Positions 1-8,236 are shown, counted from the first letter of the stretch. The stretch: 64,000 nt of DNA from Ravibacter arvi (GCF_039540405.1 NZ_BAABEY010000001.1:359150-423149); one strand, 5' to 3'. Notes: generated by a model from the letters alone, not told the origin. Program-made: numbers and translations.

Positions 1-80
1 TCCAGCATACCCAACGCCCATCGACGGAAGTAAAAGTCCTGGACAAAGTCTTCCAGGGCATATTGTTCATAGCTTTTCAT
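1..80 (-). CDS. FecR-family anti-sigma factor, 5' fragment (runs off the window)
   Basis: Only the first 26 codons are present, beginning MKSYEQYALEDFV and continuing past base 1. The start codon overlaps the stop of the upstream sigma factor gene in an ATGA arrangement, so the two are probably translationally coupled. A short acidic and aromatic N-terminus of the type 'EDFVxDxxFxxW' is common in Bacteroidota FecR-like anti-sigma factors, which sit in the inner membrane and hold the cognate ECF sigma factor. The FecR call rests on this short stretch plus position after a sigma gene; the diagnostic FecR domain lies outside the window. Confidence 0.6.
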   Translation of the reverse strand, partial: MKSYEQYALEDFVQDFYFRRWALGML

Positions 81-682
81 GGGTAGATCCAGTTATTTTT
101 AATGAATCTGATGGCCTCATAGACCAGGTTGACGGCAGAGTGCCTGTTAATTCTCATCGCGTCGGCGATATCCTCGTAGCTGAGTTCCTGATAAAATCGC
201 AGATACACTGCCTCGCGCTGGCGCCTGGTCAGTTGGGCCAGGCATTTTTTTAGTTTTTTAAGGTCTTCATGCTGAATTTCGGTATTGATCAGGTACGTTT
301 CGATCGCAAACTGGACCTCAAAATCGTAGTCATCCGAAATTTCCGGAGCTTCCTTCATCCATCGGATCCTGCCAGATTCCCTGAGGAGTTTTCGCCGCAG
401 GGACACCAGGAGATAGCTTTTAGGCACGCGGACGTCGCCGATAGAGTTCCGGTTTTTCCAGAGTTCGAGGAACAGGTCCTGGATACCGTCTTTTACAAGT
501 TCCCTGTCTTTCTGGAACCGCAGGCCGTAGTTAAGCAGTGACGGGTAATAGAGTTCTATGAGCTCGTTGAATGCGTCTTCGTTTCCTTGTTTAAAGGACT
601 GCCAGATTTGGGGCGCATTTTCTTCCAACAAGTGCTTTTGCGCGAGGTGATTTAAAGTTTTTAACGTTTTCGGGCTTTGCAT
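77..682 (-). CDS. ECF-family RNA polymerase sigma-70 factor
   Basis: A 201-residue protein with the two-domain layout of extracytoplasmic-function sigma factors. Region 2 lies at about residues 35-105 (with the segment LYYPSLLNYGLRF and the DGIQDLFLELW helix). Region 4 lies at about 145-195 (LTRRQREAVYLRFYQELSYEDIA followed by a helix-turn-helix). Proteins of this family direct RNA polymerase to a few promoters, in Bacteroidota often those of adjacent SusC/SusD transport genes. The gene overlaps a FecR-like gene downstream, giving the usual sigma/anti-sigma pair; the regulated transporter presumably lies beyond the left edge. Upstream is a 319-bp non-coding stretch holding a large hairpin and heptamer repeats. 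Confidence 0.9.
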   Translation of the reverse strand: MQSPKTLKTLNHLAQKHLLEENAPQIWQSFKQGNEDAFNELIELYYPSLLNYGLRFQKDRELVKDGIQDLFLELWKNRNSIGDVRVPKSYLLVSLRRKLLRESGRIRWMKEAPEISDDYDFEVQFAIETYLINTEIQHEDLKKLKKCLAQLTRRQREAVYLRFYQELSYEDIADAMRINRHSAVNLVYEAIRFIKNNWIYP

Positions 683-843
683 CAGGTTGCTACATGTTTG
701 AGCTGGAGATCGGGAAACACCTTGCCTTTTCTATATTAGAGGTGTCTTTTTGTAGAAAGTCCTGAAAAAAATATACTTTTTTTTGAGAGAAGTCGTACAC
801 TGGGTCCCGTCTCCCTACCGGGTCGTGTAGCATGAATGGATTT

Positions 844-1003
844 CGGAAATCAGAAATCAGAAATCGGCCGCGCTGCATAGGCCTGCTTGCTCAGATGACA
901 AAGCAAACATACTTGTGCAGCGCGGCCGATTTCTATTCTCTATCCTCCGATTTCCGAATTCTGATTTCCGAATTCTGATTTCCGATTTCTGATTTCCGAT
1001 TTC
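844..1003. repeat. Period-7 GATTTCY array pair around an 18-bp inverted repeat
   Basis: The left arm at 844-867 is three and a half heptamers of the type CGGAAAT/CAGAAAT. The right arm at 949-1003 is almost eight heptamers alternating GATTTCC with GATTTCT or GAATTCT. Between them lies a perfect 18-bp inverted repeat, 860-877 with 916-933 (core GGCCGCGCTGCA), with a 38-nt loop. The right array runs up to the stop codon (1002-1004) of the sugar-binding protein gene. The whole could fold into a large hairpin and end transcription, but has no clear T tract. It fills most of the 683-1001 gap; no credible gene was seen there. Confidence 0.85.
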
Positions 1004-1895
1004 ACTCGGTCACCAGCTTAAAAGGAATAATCACCTTTTCCTCAACTTCTTCCTTTTTGATCAGCTTTAATGCGGTTTCCACTGCTTTCGAGCCTTGTTC
1101 GGCAGCGTTTTGAAACACGGTAGCATTGAGCGTACCTTTTTTGACTGCCGCAAGGGCATCGGGAATGGCGTCGATGCTGACTACAATTACCTTGTCTTTC
1201 AAGCCGGCTTCGGTCAATGCTTTTACTGCGCCCATACCCATTTCGTCGTTCTGAGCAAATATGGCGTTGATTTGCGGTCCGTAAGACTGGATCCAGTTTT
1301 CGGTCAGCGACATAGCTTTGGAACGGTCCCACTGGCCGCTCTGCTCGGCCAGTAGTTTCAGTCCGGGGTTTTGGGCCAGAATTTCTTTTGCACCCTTGTC
1401 GCGCTGGATTTGCGCTGCCTGCCCCATATAGCCATGCATCATGAGCACGTTGCCTTTGCCTTTCAATTGCTCGTTGATGTAGCGCATCGCGATCCTGCCG
1501 GCTTCCACATCATCGGAGCCTACGAAAGCCGAGGGAACCGCGTTTGTTTCTGAGTTCACATTCACGACCGGAATACCGGCGGCCTTCGCCTTTTCAACAG
1601 CGGGAGAGCTGGCTTCCACTTCACAGGGGTTCAGAATAATGGCGTCAACTTTCTGCGCAATAAAACTTTCCACCTGCTCCACCTGTTTGAGCGCAGAACG
1701 TTCGGCATCCACAATGATTACCCTGGCGCCCGCTTCGCCGGCCTTCTTTTCGATCTCGTCGGCGACATTGACGACAAACTCATTCTGAAGGCTTAACATG
1801 GATACACCAATGACGGGCCCGCCGGCTTTTTCGGAACCCGAGCAGCTCCATATGGCTGCGCTCAAAAGGGCAATAGGAAGAATGCGCTTGTACAT
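1002..1895 (-). CDS. Sugar ABC transporter substrate-binding lipoprotein (RbsB-like)
   Basis: A 297-residue periplasmic binding protein of the ribose/galactose/inositol type (Peripla_BP_4). Residues 1-18 form a lipoprotein signal ending in the lipobox IWSC with Cys18, so it is probably membrane-anchored rather than free. The body shows the two-lobe family pattern: an N-lobe start GVSMLSLQNEF, VDAIILNPCEVEA around residues 84-96, GSDDVEAGRIA around 125-137 and NAIFAQNDEMGMGA around 210-223. It is last in a permease-ATPase-binder set and starts 18 bp after the permease stop, so the three form one importer. Ribose, xylose or a cyclitol are all possible substrates; sequence alone does not decide. 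Confidence 0.88.
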   Translation of the reverse strand: MYKRILPIALLSAAIWSCSGSEKAGGPVIGVSMLSLQNEFVVNVADEIEKKAGEAGARVIIVDAERSALKQVEQVESFIAQKVDAIILNPCEVEASSPAVEKAKAAGIPVVNVNSETNAVPSAFVGSDDVEAGRIAMRYINEQLKGKGNVLMMHGYMGQAAQIQRDKGAKEILAQNPGLKLLAEQSGQWDRSKAMSLTENWIQSYGPQINAIFAQNDEMGMGAVKALTEAGLKDKVIVVSIDAIPDALAAVKKGTLNATVFQNAAEQGSKAVETALKLIKKEEVEEKVIIPFKLVTE

Positions 1896-1913
1896 TTGCG
1901 GAATGTTTTAATT

Positions 1914-2855
1914 TTAATGCCTGTTTTTATTAAAGCTGTCGAGCACTACTGCTGCAACAATTATGAAACCCTTTACCACCAATTGGTAGTAAGATGAAAC
2001 GTTCATAAGATCGAGCCCGTTGCTGATCACCCCTATTAAAAGTGCGCCCAGCAAGGTTCCTACCATATTGCCGGTACCGCCGGCCGTACTGGTGCCGCCT
2101 ATGATAGCCGCTGCTATGGCATCCAGCTCGAAGCCCATGCCGGCATTGGGCTGACCGGTAGTGATTCTGGAGGTAAGGAGTATGCCTGCCATGCCTGCCA
2201 GGCCGCCGCAAATGGTGTATACCATCATTTTTACCTTCCCTACGTCAATACCGGAAGCCCGCGCGGCGAGTTCGTTTCCGCCAACGGCATACATATAACG
2301 ACCCCAGGTGGTTTTGCTCAGCAAAAGCGCGCAGCCCAGAAATGTGACCAGCAGCACCAGGATAGGGAAGGGAATTCCTGCAAATGTCCCGCCGCCGATG
2401 AAGTTAAATGAATCGGAGAGATTGGAAACGGGTCTTCCCTTGCTAAGAATCAGCGCGAGCCCGCGTGCAATGGTCATCGTGCCCAGGGTGACAATAAAGG
2501 GGGGGACTTTGCAGCGGGTGACAATAAGGCCGTTGAAGGCCCCCATCAGCAGCCCGGAACCGATACCTGCCGCTATCGGCACAACCAGCGGATATTCCCC
2601 CGGATGGGCCAGCAGAGCCGCCACAATGCCTGCCGCTGCCAATACCGAACCAAGCGAGAGATCGATCCCACCGGTAATGATCACAAACGTGACGCCAAAT
2701 GCAAGCAGCGCGTTGATCGAAACCTGGGTCAGTATCACCCTGATATTGGAGAGAGTCAGGAAAGCCGGATGTAAAAAGGCGAGTACCACGCAGATTCCCG
2801 CGAAGGCGATGGCAATCCCATATTGTCCGATGTAGTTGGCGCTTTTTGGTTTCAT
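1914..2855 (-). CDS. Sugar ABC transporter permease (RbsC-like)
   Basis: A 313-residue, very hydrophobic inner-membrane protein of the BPD_transp_2 family, with about eight to ten membrane segments from residue 11 onward. The C-terminal half has the family signature of glycines and small residues (AAAIIGGTSTAGGTG, about residues 246-260) followed by LLGALLIGVISNGL. It forms the channel of a ribose/xylose/inositol-type importer with the ATPase upstream and the binding lipoprotein downstream. A 135-bp gap filled with heptamer repeats separates it from the ATPase gene, which is unusual inside an importer operon. Confidence 0.92.
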   Translation of the reverse strand: MKPKSANYIGQYGIAIAFAGICVVLAFLHPAFLTLSNIRVILTQVSINALLAFGVTFVIITGGIDLSLGSVLAAAGIVAALLAHPGEYPLVVPIAAGIGSGLLMGAFNGLIVTRCKVPPFIVTLGTMTIARGLALILSKGRPVSNLSDSFNFIGGGTFAGIPFPILVLLVTFLGCALLLSKTTWGRYMYAVGGNELAARASGIDVGKVKMMVYTICGGLAGMAGILLTSRITTGQPNAGMGFELDAIAAAIIGGTSTAGGTGNMVGTLLGALLIGVISNGLDLMNVSSYYQLVVKGFIIVAAVVLDSFNKNRH

Positions 2856-2857
2856 AA

Positions 2858-3007
2858 ATTAGGTTTGAGCCTTGAGGTATGAGTCGTGAGGTTTGAGGTG
2901 TTAGCCTGAGATTCGCGGTGAAACTTCCGATTTCCGGTTTCCGATTTCTGATTTCCGATTTCTGATTTCCGATTTCCAATTTTATTCCCCTCACCCCTCA
3001 TCCCTCA
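2858..3007. repeat. Composite heptamer arrays between ATPase and permease genes
   Basis: Three period-7 blocks fill the gap. 2858-2906 has units TTGAGCC, TTGAGGT, ATGAGTC, GTGAGGT and TTGAGGT. 2929-2977 has seven units of GATTTCC/GATTTCT. 2987-3007 has CCCCTCA, CCCCTCA and TCCCTCA. The first and third blocks belong to one family in opposite orientation, flanking the second family. The third block enters the ATPase gene: its TCA at 2991-2993 is the stop codon on the minus strand, and the last five codons (VRDEG) are written in repeat sequence. Confidence 0.85.
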
Positions 3008-4511
3008 CCCCCGGCACCGCGTAATACATAATTTTTTCCTGGCTGGCTTCGCCGTTGGTGAGCAGCGCGGTTTGTTTACCTTCGGAGAGAACGAGTACCC
3101 GGTCGCACAAGCCTGTGATTTCCGGTAACTCGGACGAAATCAGCAATATGCCAAGCCCTTCGCTTGCGAGTTGCCGGATCAGCTGGTAGATTTCCGCTTT
3201 TGCCCCGATGTCTATTCCGCGGGTAGGCTCGTCCAGGATTATTATTTTGGGTTTGGCGAGAAGTACTTTGGCAATGGCCACTTTCTGTTGATTACCACCG
3301 CTCAATGTCTCGGTCTTTTGGGAAAGGCTGCTGCATTTTATCCGGAGCCGTCTGACAAACGATTCGGCGGCATTTTGCTCGGAACCGGACCTGATCCAGC
3401 CGTACGACGCGTGCTTTTTCAGGCTGGAAAGCGTGATGTTTTGAAGAACCGACATGCCGGTGACCAGGCCGAGTAATTTTCGGTCCTCGCTCACGTAGCC
3501 GATCCCTTTCCGGATGGCGGTTGCCGGTGAATCGGGCAATAGGGGGGCTCCGTGCAGCTTCACCGTACCGCGGTCTGCCTGGTCTAATCCAAACAATACC
3601 CGCGCGAGCTCCGTACGCCCGGCGCCGACCAGGCCTGCAATCCCGAGAATCTCACCGGCGTGAAGGTCGAACGAAACATTTTCGAAACTTCCCCGGCGCG
3701 TCAATCCGCTCACTTCGTAAATGGCGGCGCCTTTTTCGGTTGAGCCGGATGGAAAAAGATCCGAGAGCTTCCGGCCCACCATCAGCGAGATCAGCGTATC
3801 GCGGTCAAGGGTGCCGGCCGGTCTGGAATCTATGTACCGGCCGTCGCGGAATACCGTTACCGTATCGGCGATTTGCAGTATTTCGTCCATTTTGTGAGAG
3901 ATGTAGATAATACCTACACCCTTGCTTTTCAGCTCCCTGATAATCTCGAAAAGGCGTGCTACTTCATTTTCGGAGAGGGCGGAGGTAGGCTCGTCCATCA
4001 TGAGTACGCTTGCGTTGTTGGAAATCGCTTTGGCAATTTCAACCAACTGCAATTCGGCGATGCTCAATGTCTTCATTCTGGCCTTTGGAGAAACTGCCAG
4101 CCCTACTTTTTTTAGCCAAAGGGTGGCTTGCCGGTTGGTTTCATCCGCATTAATCCACTTGCCCCCCAAACCGGTGACCTCTTTCCCGAGGAAAAGGTTT
4201 TCAGCGACTGTAAGTTCCGGTACAAACAGGAGTTCCTGCTGGATCAGGGAAATCCCGTTCTTTAAAGCAGAGCGTGCATTTTTTGGCGTAAAAGGAATGC
4301 CTTCCAGCCATATTTCCCCTGCATCCGGCGGCTGGAGGCCCGCCAGGATCTTCATAAAGGTAGATTTCCCGGCGCCATTTTCGCCCATCAGGGCGTGAAC
4401 TTCCCCTTTTTTCAGTTCGAAGGATACCCCGTCAAGCGCCTTTATACCGCTGAACGATTTGGAAAGCCCCCTGACCTCAAGCAGGGAATCGCCTGAATCA
4501 ATTTCTCCCAT
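2991..4511 (-). CDS. Sugar ABC transporter ATP-binding protein, two ATPase domains (RbsA-like)
   Basis: A 506-residue fused ATPase that powers the adjacent permease. Domain 1 has Walker A GENGAGKS at residues 43-50 and Walker B VLMMDEPTSAL. Domain 2 has the altered P-loop GLVGAGRTEL, signature LSGGNQQKV and Walker B IIILDEPTRGID. This asymmetry is the usual one for RbsA/MglA/XylG. The frame is open to an ATG at 4601, but I place the start at 4511 (MGEIDSGDSLLEV), because family members begin just before the first beta strand and the extra 30 codons lie across an inverted repeat. The C-terminal VRDEG is encoded by heptamer repeats. Confidence 0.92.
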   Translation of the reverse strand: MGEIDSGDSLLEVRGLSKSFSGIKALDGVSFELKKGEVHALMGENGAGKSTFMKILAGLQPPDAGEIWLEGIPFTPKNARSALKNGISLIQQELLFVPELTVAENLFLGKEVTGLGGKWINADETNRQATLWLKKVGLAVSPKARMKTLSIAELQLVEIAKAISNNASVLMMDEPTSALSENEVARLFEIIRELKSKGVGIIYISHKMDEILQIADTVTVFRDGRYIDSRPAGTLDRDTLISLMVGRKLSDLFPSGSTEKGAAIYEVSGLTRRGSFENVSFDLHAGEILGIAGLVGAGRTELARVLFGLDQADRGTVKLHGAPLLPDSPATAIRKGIGYVSEDRKLLGLVTGMSVLQNITLSSLKKHASYGWIRSGSEQNAAESFVRRLRIKCSSLSQKTETLSGGNQQKVAIAKVLLAKPKIIILDEPTRGIDIGAKAEIYQLIRQLASEGLGILLISSELPEITGLCDRVLVLSEGKQTALLTNGEASQEKIMYYAVPGVRDEG

Positions 4512-4534
4512 GTTTCGATTGAGATCGCTTTGTG

Positions 4535-4591
4535 TCAAAGAAAATGGGTACTCCCAAGATATACATCCCATGGAATACCCATTTTCAATGA
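4535..4591. promoter_or_regulatory. 20-bp imperfect inverted repeat ahead of the ABC ATPase gene
   Basis: Arms 4535-4554 and 4572-4591 pair over 20 positions with three mismatches (core GAAAATGGGTA opposite TACCCATTTTC), around a 17-nt loop. The structure lies between the oxidoreductase stop (4626) and the chosen ATPase start (4511). No T tract follows on the minus strand, so an intraoperonic regulatory or mRNA-stability hairpin is as likely as a terminator. Confidence 0.6.
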
Positions 4592-4625
4592 CAGTTGTCA
4601 AGCCATATTCCGATACTGCGGAATA

Positions 4626-5786
4626 CTACTTCAATTCTGTTTCCACTCCTGTATCTTTCCAGGCGCGGGTGTTAGCCGACTCGATAACCGCCTCGCATAC
4701 GCGCTGCGTTTCCAGCGAGTCACGGAAATTGGGATGGCATTCGGAGCCGGTTTCAACTGCTTTCAGAAAATCGGCTACCTGGTGAACGAAGCTGTGCTCA
4801 TAGCCGACCGAAAGCCCGGGAACCCACCATTTGTTCATGTAGGGTTGGTCACCGTCCGTGACGTGGATAGACCGCCATCCCCTTACAATCGATTCGTCGG
4901 AATGGTCGAAATATTCGAGTCGGTTGAGGTCGTGCAGATCCCACCGGATGGAGGCATTCCGCCCGTTAATTTCAAGTGTATAGAGCGCTTTGTGCCCGCG
5001 TGCGTAACGCGAGGACTCAAACAATCCCAGTGACCCGTTTTCGAAATGGCAGTGAAAAATACAGGCATCATCGATCCCGACTTTTTCCATTTTGCCTGTT
5101 TTTTCGTGAATACGTTCCTTTACAAAGGTTTCGGTAACGGCCGATACATCCTTGATGGAGCCATTCAGCCACATGGCTGTGTCGATACAGTGCGCAAGCA
5201 GGTCACCGGTAACCCCTGACCCTGCCGAGTCAACGTCCATACGCCAGTTACCGCCTCCCTGGGTCAGATTTTCGTTGATGGTCCAGTCCTGCAGGAAATT
5301 GGCCCTGTAGTGGTAAATTTTACCAAGCTTACCGGAATCAATAATCTGTTTGGCAAGCATCACCGCCGGGATTCGCCGGTAGTTGTACCAAACGGTGTTT
5401 TTTACACCTGCCTTTTCAATCGCTTCCACCATTTTCAGGCCTTCGGCGACGGTGCGTGCAAGTGGTTTTTCGCACAGTACCATTTTCCCCGCCTCGGCGG
5501 CGGCAATGGCGATTTCGGCATGCATGTCATTGGGCGTGCAGATATCTACAGCGTCGACATCGTCGCGCTGGAGCACTTTCCGCCAATCCGTTTCATAGGA
5601 AGCATATCCCCATTGTTCGGCGAATGCCTTTACCTTCGCTTCATTTCGCGAGCAAACTACCTGTAAAACAGGCTCGTAGGCCAGTTCCGGGAAAAAATTG
5701 GGTACCCTCCTGTAGCCATTGGAATGCGTACGGCCCATAAAGCCCGTACCGATAAGGGCAATTCTCATTTGTTTTTTATCGGACAT
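4626..5786 (-). CDS. Gfo/Idh/MocA-family NAD(P)-dependent oxidoreductase
   Basis: A 386-residue enzyme with an N-terminal Rossmann fold (GTGFMG, residues 13-18) and the family EKP motif (residues 106-108), whose Lys takes part in catalysis. The C-terminal alpha/beta domain includes AGSGVTGDLLAHCIDTAMWL, which contains the usual D-x3-H catalytic pair. Family members oxidise or reduce sugars, cyclitols or sugar acids. Next to a sugar importer, two TIM-barrel isomerases and a DUF1080 protein, it is the likely oxidising step, for example making a 3-keto sugar or an inosose. There is no export signal, so it acts in the cytoplasm. Which substrate and position it oxidises cannot be read from the sequence. 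Confidence 0.9.
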   Translation of the reverse strand: MSDKKQMRIALIGTGFMGRTHSNGYRRVPNFFPELAYEPVLQVVCSRNEAKVKAFAEQWGYASYETDWRKVLQRDDVDAVDICTPNDMHAEIAIAAAEAGKMVLCEKPLARTVAEGLKMVEAIEKAGVKNTVWYNYRRIPAVMLAKQIIDSGKLGKIYHYRANFLQDWTINENLTQGGGNWRMDVDSAGSGVTGDLLAHCIDTAMWLNGSIKDVSAVTETFVKERIHEKTGKMEKVGIDDACIFHCHFENGSLGLFESSRYARGHKALYTLEINGRNASIRWDLHDLNRLEYFDHSDESIVRGWRSIHVTDGDQPYMNKWWVPGLSVGYEHSFVHQVADFLKAVETGSECHPNFRDSLETQRVCEAVIESANTRAWKDTGVETELK

Positions 5787-5848
5787 GTTTGGTTATCGTT
5801 AAGCACAAAAATTGTTGCGCGTAAGTCGGGGAAAAACATTTCTTATGA

Positions 5849-6892
5849 TCAGGCTTCATACCAGCCGTGCGCTTTGCGCACTTTGATCATGGCAGCCAGG
5901 ATATTGTTCCAGGTTTCCTGTTTGTACATCACCTCGTTCGGGAACATACAGCCGTCCCAACAGATGTGGCGGAACCGTTTGGTCAGCTCGCCGTTTTCGT
6001 CACGCAGCCAGAAACCTGCATGATGGGTGATATCGAGCTTGCCGTTCGGGTCAGTGGCCAGGCAATGCCTCCCGGTTTTGTCGTGCGAACCGGTACCATG
6101 AACGGTCCCGTCATTCTGGGCCACGTGAAAATCAATGGTCCAGGGGCGGAGCGCGTCGGTGAGCTTTTTAAATCCTTCATCGAGGGTCGCGCGGTCGCTC
6201 CAATCAAAATTTTCGGGCAGAATCCGGTCTTCCGGGCGGTTATAACCAAGCAGATAGAGCGACGAATGCGCCATATCGGCCTGGAAACCTACGTTTTTGC
6301 GATCAGTTTGCTCCAGCAGGTCCAGCATGGTTTTCCAGCTGTGCATCCCGCCCCAGCAAATTTCACCTTCGGCAGCCAGGCTTTCGCCGAATTCGGCGGC
6401 GGCATCCGCAGCTTCTCTAAAGGTCTGGGCAATCAGTTTTGTGTTTTCTGCCGGGTTTTTCATCCAGTCGCCGACACCGGTTGCCGAGTCGATGCGCACG
6501 ACACCCGAAGGCCTCACACCCAGTTCGCGGAGTTTCCGGCCAATTCTCGCCGCTTTTCTCACCTGCTCCACAAATTGCTTTCTTTCAGCCGCGGAACCCG
6601 CTGCAGAGCCGCCTTCGGGAGGCCAGATGGGGGCAACCAGTGACCCGATATTCAGGTTGTAGCCCGATACCTGGTCGGCTAATTTTTTGATATCGTCGTC
6701 AGAGCTGTTGATGCTGAAATGGGCATCAAACAAATCAATGTCCACACCATCGAACTTTACACCATCGACTTCGGCAGCGGCCGTTTTTTCCAAAAGTGTT
6801 TCAAAGGGAATGATGGGCTCAGAGTCAGAGCCTTTTCCTACTATTCCTGGCCAAGTAGCATTATGCAGCTTAGGGAAATTATTCTCAGGCAT
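5849..6892 (-). CDS. Sugar phosphate isomerase/epimerase-type TIM-barrel protein
   Basis: A 347-residue protein of the AP-endonuclease-2-like (xylose-isomerase-like) TIM-barrel superfamily, somewhat longer than the common 270-300. Candidate metal ligands lie at strand ends: AAEGEICWGG (Glu), GFQADMAHS (Asp, His), DFHVAQNDG (His) and HICWDGCM. No signal peptide is present. The superfamily covers ketose 3-epimerases, inosose dehydratases and 3-keto-glycoside or C-glycoside processing enzymes. It lies 62 bp upstream of the oxidoreductase gene and 52 bp after the cupin gene on the same strand, so it probably acts on the product of a neighbour. Confidence 0.82.
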   Translation of the reverse strand: MPENNFPKLHNATWPGIVGKGSDSEPIIPFETLLEKTAAAEVDGVKFDGVDIDLFDAHFSINSSDDDIKKLADQVSGYNLNIGSLVAPIWPPEGGSAAGSAAERKQFVEQVRKAARIGRKLRELGVRPSGVVRIDSATGVGDWMKNPAENTKLIAQTFREAADAAAEFGESLAAEGEICWGGMHSWKTMLDLLEQTDRKNVGFQADMAHSSLYLLGYNRPEDRILPENFDWSDRATLDEGFKKLTDALRPWTIDFHVAQNDGTVHGTGSHDKTGRHCLATDPNGKLDITHHAGFWLRDENGELTKRFRHICWDGCMFPNEVMYKQETWNNILAAMIKVRKAHGWYEA

Positions 6893-6944
6893 TATCTTGA
6901 CGTTTTAAAAGTTAATAAAATGACGGATAAGGTTTGGGCCCGTA

Positions 6945-8162
6945 TTAACCCACCACAAGGTCGGGGTTATTCGGCCCGAAATGTTTCAGGATCACGATAG
7001 GGTCATTTGCCGACGGGTTGCTGATGGTAATGCCTTCCTGCGCCGCTTTTTCGGTGACAAAAAACTCGTCGCTCGTGTTCTGTCCGTAACGGATCAGCGC
7101 CGGGGTTTCGATGTCCCAGACACCCAGCTTTCCGTGGCCCTGCATCACGATCAGGCCGTAAGCGGCCGCATCTTTAATGGTTACAGTTTTTCCGGGAAGC
7201 ACGGTAAGCTCCTTCGCGCTAAATGCCTCCGAACGGTAACAAACCCATTTTTCTATATAGCCTTCCGGTTCGGTTTCCTCAATCGGTCTTACGGGTTTAG
7301 GCGCCATGAACCGGGTCTCAAGAATATTCGGAGCCACGTTCAGGTCCCAGTCAATTACTTCCATCAACTGGTCGTAGTCGCCTTTCCGGTCTTCAGGAGT
7401 GCCGTTCCACAGCAGCTCTTCGGGGATGATGGCTTCGTTCACCAGGGACTGGTACATTGCAAAAACATCGGAAGCCTTCTGGGGCTCATAGGTACACATA
7501 CTTCCCGGTGCATGGAGCATTCCCGGCGGTACGTCCCAACCCGTGCCCGGCTCAAGTCTGAATGCCTGGGAGTAGTTGGTTATTTTGTTGTCGCCTTTGG
7601 TGAAGTTCACCAGGCATTCACGGATCTGCTCTTTGGTTGTACCCGGGGCGATACCGAAGAAAGTATAGGGGAAATCACCGCCGTGGTTGTTGAGCTGGGG
7701 CGGGAAATAATAGGCCTCAGGTTTTCCTTTTTGCCCGATCAGCGCTGCGTGCTCATCGTTATGGTGAATATGGTGGGGGAGCGGCCCCATGTTGTCAAAG
7801 AATTTGGAATACATCGGCCAGCTCTGGTATTCATTCCAGAGGCGGTCGCCGATGATCTGGCCTTTCAGCTCATCAATGGCATCTTTAAGGAGTACTTTGT
7901 GCTCCGTTCCGTTTTCTTCGAGGATAATAAAGGAAAGCCCTTCGTGTTCTCCGGTCAGCGGGCCGTTTTTGGCAGGTGTGGTGGAAGACAACCAACGCTC
8001 ATCTATACCGCCTCTTTCACCTCCCAGCACGTAATAGTCGTCCGGATGAAGTTTGATCCTTCTTCCCGGTACACAGAAAGACCTGGGTACCCATGTTGGT
8101 GTAAGCCTTAGTACACCCTTACCTTGCTCCAATGCCCTTTTGGCTATACTATTTTCTGCCAT
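6945..8162 (-). CDS. Cupin-fold protein of unknown function (phosphomannose-isomerase-like)
   Basis: A 405-residue cytoplasmic protein. Residues 128-140 read LPHHIHHNDEHAA, a metal-binding cupin-type HxH...H/E cluster. A later part around 190-225 includes RLEPGTGWDVPPGMLHAPG, resembling the second cupin motif with its PPGxxH. These suggest a one-metal cupin isomerase or dioxygenase, loosely like type I mannose-6-phosphate isomerase; I do not recognise a closer family. The C-terminal 120 residues look like a second, metal-free jelly roll. Its place between the DUF4432 and TIM-barrel genes points to a sugar-isomerising role, which is inference. Confidence 0.6.
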   Translation of the reverse strand: MAENSIAKRALEQGKGVLRLTPTWVPRSFCVPGRRIKLHPDDYYVLGGERGGIDERWLSSTTPAKNGPLTGEHEGLSFIILEENGTEHKVLLKDAIDELKGQIIGDRLWNEYQSWPMYSKFFDNMGPLPHHIHHNDEHAALIGQKGKPEAYYFPPQLNNHGGDFPYTFFGIAPGTTKEQIRECLVNFTKGDNKITNYSQAFRLEPGTGWDVPPGMLHAPGSMCTYEPQKASDVFAMYQSLVNEAIIPEELLWNGTPEDRKGDYDQLMEVIDWDLNVAPNILETRFMAPKPVRPIEETEPEGYIEKWVCYRSEAFSAKELTVLPGKTVTIKDAAAYGLIVMQGHGKLGVWDIETPALIRYGQNTSDEFFVTEKAAQEGITISNPSANDPIVILKHFGPNNPDLVVG

Positions 8163-8236
8163 TGTGAATATTAAACTTGAAAGATTACGAATAGATCCTG
8201 AATATAATAAAAGTCTGTTTGTTTTGGAAGAAATCG

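Noticed and set aside
690..878. 62-codon open frame on the minus strand after the sigma factor gene start
   Set aside because: It runs through heptamer and hairpin repeat sequence, has no family-like features and no partner; composition fits non-coding DNA.
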